Source: Bryoerythrophyllum caledonicum
Taxonomy: Eukaryota; Streptophyta; Bryopsida; Pottiales; Pottiaceae
Reading direction: 5' to 3'
Length of the DNA stretch: 64,000 bases
NCBI GenBank assembly: GCA_963971425.1
Contig: OZ020518.1
Location: 31,874,770 to 31,938,769 of the forward strand
In this document: in pieces, positions 1 to 11,471 of the stretch
How positions within the stretch are numbered: the first letter of the stretch is position 1
Layout of the letters: every line of letters begins with the position of its first letter
Made by a program: the position numbers and the translations under genes
The notes under the pieces: generated by a model
What the model was told of the DNA's origin: nothing
Seen by the model: the letters and a program-made list of their open reading frames with translations, nothing else
The model's database searches: none

Positions 1-3000
1 CTACAATGTAAAGTTTATGCCTGAGGTAACCGAACATCCATTCTGAACCTACCATGTCTGAAAGAAGACAGCGGATTCAGTCAATTGCACTGCAAATACT
101 TACCTTATCGAGGGCGCGGCACAGAGTAGTATACTTTGCGCGATCGGATGGAGAAATAATGGCAATACTAATACCATCAGTGTCTGCGCGTGCAGTTCTC
201 CCACTTCTGTGAACATACATCTGCACCGTCGAACAAGAACAAAACGATTAGCAAATAGAATTGCATTCACTTCGAGACGACAAACAGAAGCGATCAGGGG
301 GTAACGAATTCTACAGTGCGGCACAAGGCACTTTTCTGTGATTCAACAGCCTCAATACAAGAAAGTTAATGAAAAGGAAACAAGAAAATGCATAGAAGAA
401 TAAAAGTGCAACCATGTAAGTAATCATGATTGAATACTAAAAGCGGTTGAAGTTTTCTTTTGCGATCGGAAGTGTAAGACTAGTTTAATCACCAAATTAC
501 CTCAGCGGAGTGGGGCAATTGATAATGAATCACAGTTCGAATACCAGTTACGTCTAAACCACGAGCTGCCACATCTGTTGCCACCATCACGCAATCTTCA
601 GCGGCTTTAAATCGATCCATTGCCTGATTGGGTGCACCAAACATCTCATTAGCAATGGTCTTAAATGAATGATATCTACAATAAAGGAACTTGAGCGGAG
701 CCGCTTGGATAAGACATGAATCATGAATTACTTAAAGTGGTAGTACTGTTCTTGACAGCATTCCAAAGAAAAACTGAAAATCGAGGGATAAGATGGCACC
801 TTTAGTCGCTGTTTCTGTTGCATTTGGGCGTGCAGCGGCCATACAGAAACTTGCAAAAGCCGAAGAATCGCTGTCACCCTCCGAAGAGCCGCAATAGATG
901 TGCAGAACACTAATGTTCGCCCACAACCATGCACCTTCAATATGTAATACAAATATGCATCCTTTTCCTCGTCGCGACACCTGCAGAGAAAAAAAGTCAT
1001 CAGTGACAAAGAGCGGTAGGAGAGACTGTCAATGAAAGCAAGCTTCGGTATCTGCTCATTATACAAGTATCGCGTGGTTTAAAAAAGGTCTTACTCTATC
1101 ACGGATTCTTCGAGCTTCTTAGCGAGAATGTCTTTGGTGGTGAGGTCAACTATCGCTGCATTGCTTCTCATGGCAGCCTTTTGAATAAGAGAAGCCACTG
1201 AATACTCGTTCTTCTTTGACACGCTCTTATCATCGAAGAAACCCCTCTTCAGCTTCTTCTTGAAACCCGGAGGCAGCGCTAATGTAGCTGAAAACACTAG
1301 AGTTTGCCGCTTCTTCACTGGTTCATTAATGATAGAACCTGGAAAGTCTTCATCCATAGATACGTCTTCTGCAACTATTTGCTGTTCTTCATCTTCTTCT
1401 TCTTGCTCCTCCTCTTGCTCACCCTCTTGATCATCATCCTGCTCTTCATCAGCTGCCTGGTCTTCATCTTCACCTTCTTCACCTTCTTCAGCTTCATCAG
1501 CATCATCATCATCATCGGAATCAGGATAGACCTCAACATTTTCATCTTCTTCTTGCTCTTCATCTGCATCCTCTTTCGGGATTTCCCTTCTCCGTTTACG
1601 TCTTCGGGGTGCCTTTTCATCTTCTGCAGCCTGTTCGCGTTCCGTCTTTGGAAGCATATCCATGATCGTCTGTAGTTCCTTGAAGTGACCTCTTTCCACC
1701 ATGCGATCAGCCTCATCCAGAACAAAGAATGAGAGCTGCGATAGCTGAATTTCATACAGAATCAAAAGTCGTCAGTAATGCGTACGCTACGGAGAACAGA
1801 ATGACACTATACACTCACTCAAGCGCTTGTCTCACTAAGGACTACAGGTGGGAGAAAGGCTTACGTCAAGGAGATGCGACTCCCCAGCACTCATAAGCTC
1901 CCATAAGCGTCCAGGCGTCCCAACCACAATCTGTGGGTGGTACCCAAGTAGTCGCTGTTGCTTTTGAAGGGCCATCCCCCCAACAATGGGCACCACAGTA
2001 GCATTTGTGAACTGCGCCACTGCCCTCAAGTGATCACACACCTGCCGCAAGATCACAAAAAAACAGTTTGATCCAAATCAAAATTCATTAGTAACTGCCT
2101 AAATTACCAATGATTAACAATCAGCATAGCATAGTTAACCAGCATCAGTATACTTAACCACAGCATCTGTCAACAATCAGCATAGCATAGTTAATCAGCA
2201 TCAGCATAGTTAACCACAGCATCTGTCAACAATCAAACTTGGAACAATCAAACGCAAGAACAGCATTTCTGATGGCGGTGCACCTGTAATGCCAGTTCCC
2301 TTGTGGGTGTGATGATAAGAGCACGTAAGGGACCCCCGGATTGTTTCTTGGTGGCCTTGTCAAACTCTGACTTTTTGTGATTCTTTGCTTGATCATCCAG
2401 AAGCCGTTGCAAAATCGGAAGGCCGAATGCAAGAGTCTTTCCCGATCCCGTCTCAGCGGCACCAATGACATCCTGGAGTACCGTAAAGAAAAGAGTGAGA
2501 TCAGACAGGAAGCACTGATATCAATATGAACTAGTTTCTTCAAGCGAAACTAGTTCGAGTACTTCGACTGACCTTTCCCTGGTAAGCTGCAGCAGAAACG
2601 CAGGCCTCCTGAATAGGAGTTGGCTTCGAAAATCTCAGCTTCATCAAGGCCTTCATGAGAAATGGGTGAAGCCTGAGGCGATCCCAAGCTGACATATCAA
2701 TTTCCTCAACCTCAACGTCTTCAGTGGAAGGCGAATTCTCTAACCTCTCTATTTCCATATCTTCGCGTTTCCGTAACTCCTCTTCGGATATTTCCACCGC
2801 AACTGTGGTGTCGACGCTTTTCAGGCCCTGCTGCTTCTGCAACTTCAGAAGCCTCCGTGCCTTGGAACCAAGCTTGACTTTCTTCTGCGGGCCGTCCTTG
2901 GGCTTCAAAGCGACGATGTCAGCTACTACTCCCTCTTTTACTTCCTTTTTCTGCGGCGTACTCTTCTTAGGCTTCAAAGCTTCAGACACTTCCTCTTCCT

Positions 3001-3555
3001 TTCTCTGCGGTGTGCTCTTCTTCTTCACTTTCTTCTTCTCCTTCTTCTTCTTCTTGGAGGGCGTACTCTCCTGGAACTCTTCCTCATTAACATCCTTGGT
3101 TGAGCCTCCTTCAACGTCACCCGCAACAGAGCTGATCACGGGACCCACTACAATAGAGGGGTTACTCTTCGGCTTACCAACTTCCTTCTTCGCTTTCTTC
3201 CTCTTCTTTTCCTTCGGCTTCCTAGGCTCCTCACTAACTTCAGGAACGGCACTTCCACCATCCTCAACGCCACCGACAAATACGTCTCCGTCAATCTCCT
3301 CAAGTGACATAAACCCTGCACATACAACGCAAGCCCCTTAAACCCTAATTTCCTGTAATTCATGGAGTTCAACGCAGTTTTGTAACCAAGGATACCTCCT
3401 TCACCGCTGCCCACGAGAACTGACAAGGAATCGTCGGGGGTGACATTCTTCCACGCGAGAGATTTCCCCCACACTGGACCTCCTCCACCACGCGGCCTCT
3501 TCCTCTTCCCCGCCTTCATGTCCTCTCCTCCTTCACCTTTCTTCAGCTTCCCCAT
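1..3555 (-). CDS. RH13: DEAD-box ATP-dependent RNA helicase, RH13/DDX24/Mak5-like (3' end outside window)
   Basis: RNA helicase expected to act in the nucleolus in large-subunit ribosome assembly, as known for the Mak5/DDX24/RH13 family. Eight exons read in one frame for 780 codons: 3555-3396, 3315-2573, 2472-2284, 2041-1865, 1744-1095, 980-800, 623-501 and 220-104. The gene continues past base 1. Visible motifs are PTPIQ (Q motif), AETGSGKT (motif I, about residues 306-313), PTRELALQ (Ia), GTPGRL (Ib), LDEAD (II, about 432-436), FSAT (III, about 574-577), LVFCTS (IV), [10 protein letters not shown] (V) and HRSGRTARA (VI). The N-terminal 250 residues are lysine-rich with KKKK clusters, typical of nucleolar helicases. 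An acidic Asp/Glu tract (about residues 478-556) separates motifs II and III. I chose the start at 3555 because exon 1 joins in phase to the conserved GFMSLEEID segment. The 5' flank carries telo-box motifs. Confidence 0.93.
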
Positions 3556-3570
3556 CTCTGCACAACCTCT

Positions 3571-3646
3571 GTAACCCTTAAACCCTAAACACTCCGCTCA
3601 CAATAAAAGAATCTGAACTGATGTCGACTTAAACCCTAAACCCTAA
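3571..3646 (-). promoter_or_regulatory. Telo-box motifs upstream of the helicase start codon
   Basis: Two short interstitial telomere-like motifs (AAACCCTAAA on plus, TTTAGGGTTT on minus) lie at about 3578-3590 and 3630-3646, just 5' of the helicase ATG at 3555. Another copy is in its first intron at about 3337-3346. In plants such telo boxes are common in promoters and 5' UTRs of ribosome-biogenesis and translation genes, which fits this gene. Function here is inferred from position only. Confidence 0.5.
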
Positions 3647-3725
3647 CATTGCAACAACGAATCCATGACGGCTTTGATGAAAAAAACTCCACAAACAACC
3701 TGAGGTGAAAAATTCGAAAGCCTAA

Positions 3726-4190
3726 TCACCGAGAACTCTCAAAAATCGTGAACACCGCGGAGTAAGTGTACTGCGTTGTGACCGCCTTCCACGCCGCCTC
3801 CCTGAGGTGAATGCTGTCGAAGATCACGTGCTTCCCGGGATTATCACATAGCGTGTATGCGTCGCCCTCCGTCCTGCATAACCCCGTGCAAAACGCCTCA
3901 CTGAACCCTGCAAAGTCACCCAAAATCAGAAAATCCATCAAAATCCAAAACTCCGATAACGCATCTGCAAAATCACGATTGCTTTCGAGGTTAGATTTGA
4001 GGCGAATTTACCGAACGCGGGGCCGTTTCCGAAGAGGTTTGGCAGGGCGAGCATGACGATGTTGCCGCCGGTCCTTTTGTTGACGGCGTTCACCTTGGCC
4101 TACAGTTTCTGGTCGTGGAGGTTGGTCACCGCCTCGAGGAGCGCGTCGCGCACGCACCCGGTCTCACTGTTCACATACAGGGCATGCAGT
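3726..4190 (-). pseudogene. GDSL esterase/lipase C-terminal fragment, broken
   Basis: The minus strand encodes the last part of a GDSL-type plant esterase/lipase in two exons. The first (about 4190-4010) contains the TGGNIVMLALPNLF-like strand. The second (about 3914-3726) contains a cysteine-rich block and FDSIHLREAAW, the family's block V with its catalytic Asp and His (D-x-x-H). A donor at the GNGPAFG codon joins in phase to GFSEAF. The reading frame is interrupted by TAG at 4102-4100 (after HDQKL). No N-terminal half with the GDS nucleophile is visible between 4190 and the PTH2 gene. Family assignment rests on the block V pattern. The nonsense codon and missing N terminus indicate a pseudogene rather than a short gene. 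Confidence 0.7.
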
Positions 4191-4404
4191 CCACTGGAGA
4201 ACCGGGTGGGGGCCGGTATGTGAGCCACAGCGGGTATTGGGGAGCGCCTGAACTCGCAGAACGGGGAGTCGGGGCTGGTCGGGCGGGCCGAGAGATAGAG
4301 CGACCCTTGAGATAGGCTATCCCGAAACTAAACTATTGAGATAGAGCGGCAGGGAGAGAGCGCGAGAGGACGCCGGGACAATCTCACAAACTCAGTCAGA
4401 CTCC

Positions 4405-5876
4405 ATGTTGGGGTCACGCAGCCAGCGTGCACGAGCTTCGCATTCGCCTGTGAGTCTTCGCAGTGTTCACTGGTCGCATCTTACTGACGTTTGTTGCATT
4501 GTTGTTGATGAGAGGTGATTGGTTGAATTATTCCGCAGGCGAGGGAGAGGCAGGTGCAGCAGCCATGGCTGGCCAAAGCCCTAAACCCTGCCAGCTTATT
4601 GCCAGGCATGGTGATAGGATTCTTGCTCGGTCTTTTGGTGGAGGTGCCCAAGGGAGTGTTCGGGGGTTCTTCAGTCCCGGCTCCGAAAGGCAGCCGGAAT
4701 TCGAGTTCGCCGATCCAAGAGGGTGGAGATTTGAAGATGGTAACATGGGCTTTTTTTTTGTTCTCGCTTTGATCAATTGCAATTGTCATTCGTGTAATTG
4801 TAATTGTAATTTGAAGGTGGTTTTGCCGTGGTCCAGGTCTTTGTTGTACGTCAAGACTTGAAGATGGGAAGTGGGAAGATTGCATCACAATGCGCACGTA
4901 AGATTCTCATTCGTTAGCGACAGGTAGGTTTAGTAAGGTTTTTGAGAAAATGGAGATGACGGTGTTGGCACATTTTTGGTAGCTTTTTGGATTAGATAAT
5001 GGTAGGGTCAGGGTCCAGCAGCTGCTCTTTAGGAATGTCATAAATTCGAAGTTAGTTTTGAACTGTAGATTTTCATTGAGGGTTTAGTGTTTAGGGTTTG
5101 CCTGCCGATGTTATGAAACTGGTCGTATTTTGCAGATGCGGCGACCGGAATATACAATGAGCTGCTTAGCAGGAATAGGGCTTTGTTGAAGAGATGGGAA
5201 GATTGTGGGCAGCCGAAAATTGTTGTGACATGCAAAAACCAAAAAGAAATGTAAGACATACTATAATTCACTTTTTCAGAACACATCAACACATTGATCT
5301 GTATTGCTAATTCTGCTGGTATGGATTATGCGTCATTAGAAGGTTCAGAATTCCCCAATACCTGGTTGTGTGATCTTAGACGTCACATCCTGCATAATTT
5401 GTGTCAAAACTTTAACATGGTGGTTGGCGATGCTTTGTTGATCAGGAATGAGTTGCGAGGCAAAGCGGACGGTGCAGGGCTCCCAACCTACACAGTTGCC
5501 GACGCAGGCCGAACTCAGGTTTCATCATACTTTCTCAATAGCCCTCTTCTTATGCTCTCAGGGATTCGAAACTTCTTTAAATGTTTATGTTTCACAAGAC
5601 TCCTTAATTCTGCACGTCTGAGCAGGTGGCAGCTGGATCGAAGACTGTTCTTGTGATTGGACCAGGTAGAGTTTTTGTTTTCTTAACCTCCAAAGGCTCA
5701 TAATTTCTTGTTGCATAGAGGACACGGATTTTCTGTGCCTATCATGTTTATTCTTCGGTAGTACTGGTACCTTGTTACTTATCTCAGTCTCCTCCTGTGT
5801 TACTACTGATTTAGAAATTTTTACAGGATCGAAGACATCTATAGATTCAGTGACAAGGCATTTACGGTTACTGTAA
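4405..5876 (+). CDS. PTH2: Peptidyl-tRNA hydrolase 2 (PTH2 family)
   Basis: Hydrolyses the ester bond of peptidyl-tRNA released from stalled ribosomes. Seven exons (4405-4449, 4539-4739, 4837-4897, 5136-5250, 5446-5518, 5626-5665, 5827-5876) give 194 residues. The N terminus has a short hydrophobic stretch (GMVIGFLLGLLVE, about residues 38-50), as in membrane-tethered plant and animal PTH2 proteins. The catalytic domain is clear: VVRQDLKMGSGKIASQCAHA (about 85-104), KIVVTCKNQKEM, then LPTYTVADAGRTQ (about 153-165), VAAGSKTVLVIGPG, ending SVTRHLRLL and TAA. All junctions are GT-AG and in phase. Exon 1 (15 codons) is the least certain. It was chosen because the ATG at 4405 joins in frame to the conserved WL..LNPASLLPG segment, while the next in-frame ATG (4608) would cut into that segment. 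A short telomere-like CCCTAAACCC lies inside exon 2. Confidence 0.9.
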
Positions 5877-6621
5877 TAATTTTTGGTAATGCTTTGGTAC
5901 TGCATTACAGTTCCAAGGGGATCAGTTGTTGGAAAGTTTATTGATTTTAACAAGTGAGAGGGTACCCTGTTTACTTTACATGCAGTTGAATTGGTACAGT
6001 CACCTCTTTATAAGTGCGGCATGCCTTGTTCCATTTCTTAGTACATTATTGTTTGGGAGGGTGGCGCACATATTGTGAATATTGTCTGTTCACATGGTCA
6101 GATGCATAAATTTAGAGATATATCACATTATTCCCTCTAAATAGGAAATGACAAGGTTATGTAGGGAAATTTCTCTTACCAACTACCAAGTTGGGACAAC
6201 TCAAATTTCTGAATTGAAGCCTTGGTATGTATGTTACAGTGGATATATGTGCCAGCCATTGTTGCTACTGTCTAGCACAAGCTCGCATTGGAGCTTTTCA
6301 GATTAGTCGCACTACGTTCTCACGCAGTCATCCTCCTTCGGTTAGATTAGGTTCTAGCTTGTGGCCAAAAAGAAAGTGACGAAGTACCGTACCGAAGCTC
6401 TCTATCAATGACTGAGTCAGTATCGTCAGAACGATTCGAGATTCTTCTAGTTCTGCCTCCCAGCAGAAGTGTGCACTACTTTCTTCCCAAGGTGGCTGAG
6501 TCCAGTGCCTCGCTTCAGCTCGTACAGCTCACCTGCGGATCCTACATCCGTCGTTGCAAACCAATTTATAAGCTAACGTTGCAGGTGACAAGACCTCTGA
6601 CCCAGGTCAGGGCATACTCAG
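5877..6621. other. Intergenic region between convergent PTH2 and Aurora genes
   Basis: About 745 bases containing the 3' ends of two convergent genes. No supported coding region or repeat was seen. An ORF at 6408-6650 overlaps the Aurora 3' end on the opposite strand and has no family features. Confidence 0.5.
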
Positions 6622-8861
6622 TCAATTGTGGCCGGCATAAACGCCACTAGGATCGGCATTATTTACAATCCATGGGTGCGTGAGCACTTTATGAAGAGGC
6701 AACCGCTGCGTGGAGTCCTTTACCAAGAGCTGCAGGTATGAATAAAATTGTTTTAGCTGACTTGGTAAATGCAAGGAACCAGAAGGCACATGGAAACAAT
6801 AGTGGAATAACCAGATACATCGGCAAGACTTTACCTGACAGATAAGGTCTCGGGCTGGCGCAGAAATCACAGGTTTGGATGGGAATCTCAAGTCGACGCG
6901 AACGATGCTGCGAAAGAATGGCGACACGCAAACGTCAGAAACGATTCACACCCTATCTGGTAGAAAATCCAAACTTCTCTGCCTATCACAGCGCAGTCTA
7001 CTATTGCTACAAAGTCAACGTCACCACCAACAGCAGCGTATAACAACTTCATGTCAATGTATATAAGCTCTGGCTGTTACCGCTTGTATGTATCGGAGTG
7101 CTTCTTCGCTTCGAAAGGTGGCGTGCCATACAGGAACTCGAAGCATAGAATCCCCAGGCTCCACACATCTACTCCAGCATCATGCTCTTTCCCCTCGACT
7201 GATCAACAACACAGATCTCAGCGAACTCATCATCTACAGAGAAAGCAAGTAATGCCAAATCCTGATCCACATGTGCACCGAACCAGTAACATACCCATTT
7301 CCGGAGGAAGGTAATCCAGGGTTCCACACAGAGTCCTGCGTCTGTTGCACGTGTGCACAGACCATCCGAAGTCGGCGATCTTTAACTCACCCTGCCAACC
7401 AAACCGAAGGCCCGTCAGCAGCAGATGGGATCATGGGTCACCAACCATGAACCCTCGATTGAAACAACTATTTACAATTGAAGGCGAGCAGCAGTTGACT
7501 AACCTTCAGCCCTATCAATAGATTCTCGGGTTTGATGTCGCGGTGAATCACGTGCTTCTCATGGCAGTAGATTAGGGCACGAGCAAGAGACGCAATGTAC
7601 TGCGAGTGCACAACAAATATGATTTAGGACGACATCCAATTGCTTCTCTCACGGCACTATTCCAAGGGCTGACAATATGTCGAAAATGAAGACAGCAACG
7701 ACAGAGAATAGCCATTGTCATACCGTGGCTGCTCTCTTCTCATTGAAGACTTTGCATCTCTGTAGCTCTTTGTACAGCTCGCCCTTGGCAGCGTACTCCA
7801 GGATCAGATAAACTCGGGCCTGCAAACATATCCATGGACTCTATGAGGCCACGAGAAACAAAACAATCATAGAACATCTTGGACTTCCTAATCACCAACG
7901 ATAAGACTATTAAATGTCAGCAGAAGCATCAGATACAGGACTTTTCCGCACACCGCAGTTGGAAGGGGAATCCAAAGATATCATCACCTGCTTCACTCCA
8001 TTCATGCAGAAGCAGGGAAAGCATTGGCTCATTCCTGTGTAACCAAGTCTAGAATTCAATGGTTGCGAATCCTCACCTGGTCATAGAAGTAACCGTAGAG
8101 GCGAAGGATATTGGGATGCCGAAGATGAGACTGAATCTCAATCTCGCGACGCAATTGGTGCTCAACCTGGGACTGCTGAAGCTGGTTCTTGAACAGGACC
8201 TTCAGGGCGACGACATACTTGCTCTGTCATGGCACAGAGCATGTCATTAACAGCAATACTAGCGAATTCCGACCCTTGACATCAACATTGTCACATGATC
8301 TGCGAAACGGAATAAGTAGACTAGATAACCGTTATCGACAAGTGTCACCGTCACCGACCCATAGACAAACTTGTGCGACGAACGAAGACTGCAATTGAAA
8401 TAGGATTTTTACAGAAGTTTGCAGAGCTAAGCTTTCCAGAGCACGCCTTGGAGAAACTTCAGCGCCTAATGTCAAAATCAAAATTGACTGATGTACGGTT
8501 CAAGGCAATTGGGACCGAGAAGACTCACAAAACTAACAAATAAGTTTCCATCACTTGGACAGAATGAGACAAAGAAGCATCCGCAGTAGAGGACGGTTCC
8601 TCGAAATCTCACCTGCTTTTCACGAGCGAGGTACACGTTCCCGAATTTCCCCCTCCCCAACGGTTTCCCGATGTCGAAGTCCGTCAGCGACCACCGCTTC
8701 TCGCCTTTGTTGCCATCGTTGGCCCCCTCATTCTGGTAGTTCTGCGGCCCAAGCTGAAACATCACGAGGTTAGTCTCACAATCTCATACAGCTTCACCAA
8801 CTGCGTTCAACGGGGAATACCCCAATCAATTCCCACATCTCACCTTGGCATCGGAACCCAT
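6622..8861 (-). CDS. AUR1: Aurora-type serine/threonine protein kinase (plant alpha-Aurora-like)
   Basis: Mitotic kinase expected at spindle, phragmoplast and chromosomes. It phosphorylates histone H3 in plants. Nine exons (8861-8844, 8753-8613, 8223-8077, 7819-7724, 7599-7504, 7391-7295, 7198-7081, 6907-6835, 6729-6622) give 297 residues, matching the roughly 290-residue family length. Motifs are [18 protein letters not shown] (glycine loop about 39-44), VALKVLF (catalytic Lys about 61), the [10 protein letters not shown] alpha-C helix, [10 protein letters not shown] (about 153-162), IADFGWSVH (DFG about 173-175), [16 protein letters not shown] (activation-loop Thr about 186), [13 protein letters not shown], and [14 protein letters not shown] near the C terminus. 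The N-terminal extension is short, as in alpha-Auroras. Exon 1 encodes only MGSDAK. An alternative start is the Met codon retained in the first intron just before exon 2. Confidence 0.95.
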
Positions 8862-9748
8862 CTCGCACAACGTCTCAACGCCCGGCACGGAACGGCTACA
8901 CGAACTCCCACGCTCACCCCCAAACTACCCTCCTCAATGTCGTATCACAGCCCCTGCCCCGTCATTCTACCTCAACACCAACTCCCGCACATTCCACTCC
9001 ACCTACCACCACCAGCCCCGCCAATGACACTGCCCTGCAACCACCCTCAACGCTCCAACCCCGCCTCCGTCCTCTCTCCAACGCCCTCCAGCCCCAACAG
9101 CATAATAGCAAGCTCCGTCGCACGCACCGATCTCCGACGGAATCCAAAGCAACGGGACTCAAACCTCTTCGTGCCTCACACAGAAATTAGCTATGAACCC
9201 CGGAACCACAATGCAAGCACTCACTCTCAGGACCTGAATGCGACGCTACAACACTAAGCGCGGAGGTGAGAGTGCGGTACTGCGAGAGACAGAAGAGAGA
9301 GCGATGGCGATCCGCGAGGCCAGACAAAGGTGCCCCCAACGCTATAAACCTTGACGACGTCGCCGCGACGATGACGAGGACGGGGCGTTCGTTGCGACGA
9401 CCGCGACGACGCTCGGTGTTTCCTTCCATTTCCCACTACTTTTCAAATCGGGCGTTCTCAACGGTCACTGTGAGCGAGGCGGATTAAAGAGGATGATTAT
9501 GGATGGATGACGTCGTGTCCAGCTCGAACGGTCTTCACAGCCTCAGCCGATTACTACACCGTTCACTATTTTTAGTGTAGATTCATTATTGGTGTGGATC
9601 ACCTGCATTAATTTATTTCGAGCACATCTCCGTCAAGTTTTGATTGGGTATCAGTTTTCAAGCAAGTGTGTGCTAGTCGATGATTGCATGTAGAATATCC
9701 AACTGGTGTAGAAACTCGAACTACTCTAGTCCACACTATATTCAATAA
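8862..9748. other. GC-rich 5' flank of the Aurora gene, no gene recognised
   Basis: Promoter and 5' UTR territory of the minus-strand Aurora gene, C/G-rich compared with the intergenic DNA that follows. Several overlapping ORFs occur in multiple frames without recognisable domains, as expected of GC-rich flanking DNA. From about 9500 the composition turns AT-rich and runs into the PIF/Harbinger element. Confidence 0.5.
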
Positions 9749-9993
9749 GGGGCGTTTCACACTAAGCCCAAGGGCCGAACTCCATTGAAGACCAAACTAT
9801 GCCGAGGGGGCCGAGTTTTGGAGTTGTAAAAAATTATTAAAATATTGAATTGGTGGAGTTTGGGTCCTTCTAGTGTGAAGCCCCAAGGGCCGAGTTGAGG
9901 GGCCGTGACCCATACCATTTGGCAATTCCCAAGCCCATTTTTTCCTCTTGAAGGCACTTATTTTCTGAAATTTTCCTCTCACCTTCTTTAGCC

Positions 9994-11259
9994 ATGGATT
10001 GTAGAAGAGAATGCATTTTTGTTCTTCTTTCGGTTTTCATGGTTATGAAGTATGCCATTGTGGGCAATTTGGCATTGCAAAAGATTGCAATTTTTGAACA
10101 AAATGCTCAAATGATGATGATGGCGGTTTTTATTGTTGGAGGACAACAGAGGGTGGTATCGCAAAGGTCATGTTGGCAATTTGAAAGGCATGGGGGTTTT
10201 ATGGAGCATACACTATTTGGATCATTTTCAGAGGTCCAGTTTCGGAAACGTATGAGGGTAAGAATCTCTACATTCAAATATTTATGTGATTTATTAAGGC
10301 GTGTTTTGAGGAAAGAAGATACGAAAATGAGAGATAGCATTTCTGTGGAAACAAGAGTTGCGGTAACAATTTCACGATTAGGAACGGGCAATTCTTTGAT
10401 TATGATAGCTGACTTGTTTAAAATTGGAGTGAGTACAGCTTCTGAAATTGTAAGGGAGTGTTGTGAGGCTATTAGGATTCATTTGAGGCCATTAGTTTTT
10501 CAGATACCAACTTTGGCTAGAGTGAAAAAAATTGCTTCAGAATTTGAAGCAATGCATGGCATTCCGTTTATACTTGGAGCTATTGACGGTAGTCATATTC
10601 CTATCGTAGCACCTTCACATGATCCTATATCATATCATTGCCGAAAGGGCTTTTATTCATGTCTCCTCCAAGGGGTTGTAGATGCCAAATGTAAATTTTG
10701 GGATTATGATTTTGGATGGGCTGGCCGAATACATGATTGGGCATTATTTCAGAAATCAGAAATAGGGAAGAGGACAATGAAAGGGGCATTTTTCCCTTAC
10801 AAGTTCATTGGAGATGCGGCTTATCCTATGAGGCCTTGGTTTTATTCATCTTTCAAAGGAGAAAAAGAAGGAATGTCTAGAGAGAAGGCTCATTGGAATT
10901 TTATTCAATCTAGCACACGTATGGCCGTGGAGAGGGCATTTGGGATCTTGAAGGGTAGATGGCGCATTTTATTGAAGAGAATTGACATGCCTCTACGTCA
11001 TGTACCAGACATTGTCACGGCTTGCATTTGTCTACATAATTTATGCATTTTGGAGGATGATGAATTTGATATGGATTGGGCCAAAGAAGCAGAGACAGAG
11101 ATGTCGGAGGAGGCAAATAAATGGCTAGGAGATATGCAAAATTGTAACATGTTTGATATTCTTGAAGCATCATTGAAGGAGATGAGGGCATTACAAGGAT
11201 CAACTATGAATGTTGAAGAAAATATATATGTTGAAGAAGAAGAAAGGAAAGCTAGATGA
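9994..11259 (+). CDS. PIF/Harbinger transposase (DDE_Tnp_4, ALP1/HARBI1-like)
   Basis: Transposase of the surrounding element, 421 residues without introns. A helix-turn-helix-like region (about residues 120-150, ISRLGTGNSLIMIADLF followed by a VSTAS recognition segment) precedes the nuclease core. The catalytic triad is visible as AIDGSH (Asp 198), GDAAYP (Asp 274) and VERAFG (Glu 313), with the ILKGRWRIL and CICLHNL blocks typical of the family. The start at 9994 is the first ATG after the left subterminal repeat. The protein ends in an acidic stretch (EEEERKAR) at a GAT/GAA-rich tract. An overlapping +1 frame (11210-11461) continues with an acidic, lysine-rich tail ending DSDSDSESE. That tail may once have been the true C terminus, or may be chance coding of the purine-rich tract. 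Confidence 0.95.
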   Translation: MDCRRECIFVLLSVFMVMKYAIVGNLALQKIAIFEQNAQMMMMAVFIVGGQQRVVSQRSCWQFERHGGFMEHTLFGSFSEVQFRKRMRVRISTFKYLCDLLRRVLRKEDTKMRDSISVETRVAVTISRLGTGNSLIMIADLFKIGVSTASEIVRECCEAIRIHLRPLVFQIPTLARVKKIASEFEAMHGIPFILGAIDGSHIPIVAPSHDPISYHCRKGFYSCLLQGVVDAKCKFWDYDFGWAGRIHDWALFQKSEIGKRTMKGAFFPYKFIGDAAYPMRPWFYSSFKGEKEGMSREKAHWNFIQSSTRMAVERAFGILKGRWRILLKRIDMPLRHVPDIVTACICLHNLCILEDDEFDMDWAKEAETEMSEEANKWLGDMQNCNMFDILEASLKEMRALQGSTMNVEENIYVEEEERKAR

Positions 11260-11471
11260 AGATGAAGATGAAGATGAAGATGAAGATGACCATAAAAAAG
11301 AAGAAACTAAGAAAGAAAGACAAGAGAAGATCAAGAAGATGTTGACCGAAGCAACAAGAATGCACGAATTATTGGCAAAGAGTTTTTATCGAGAAAATTT
11401 GAAACGGAAGTCAAGCATGGAATGGCCCAATGATTCTGATTCTGATAGTGAATCTGAATAGGAGGAAAAAT

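Noticed and set aside
1-60. Final exon of the helicase
   Set aside because: The next conserved exon is not readable in the first 60 bases; the exon with HRSGRTARA ends at 104 and the rest must lie outside the window.
1304-1675. 123-codon plus-strand ORF rich in Phe, Leu and Ile that looks like a membrane protein
   Set aside because: It is the antisense of the helicase acidic tract; the hydrophobicity arises from reading the complement of GAA/GAT codons.
2724-3341. 205-codon plus-strand ORF opposite helicase exon 2
   Set aside because: Antisense of the Lys-rich N-terminal region; no independent support.
5136-5250. Possible frameshift in PTH2 exon 4
   Set aside because: A careful recount of bases 5215-5232 shows the frame is continuous (KIVVTCKNQKEM), so the gene is intact.
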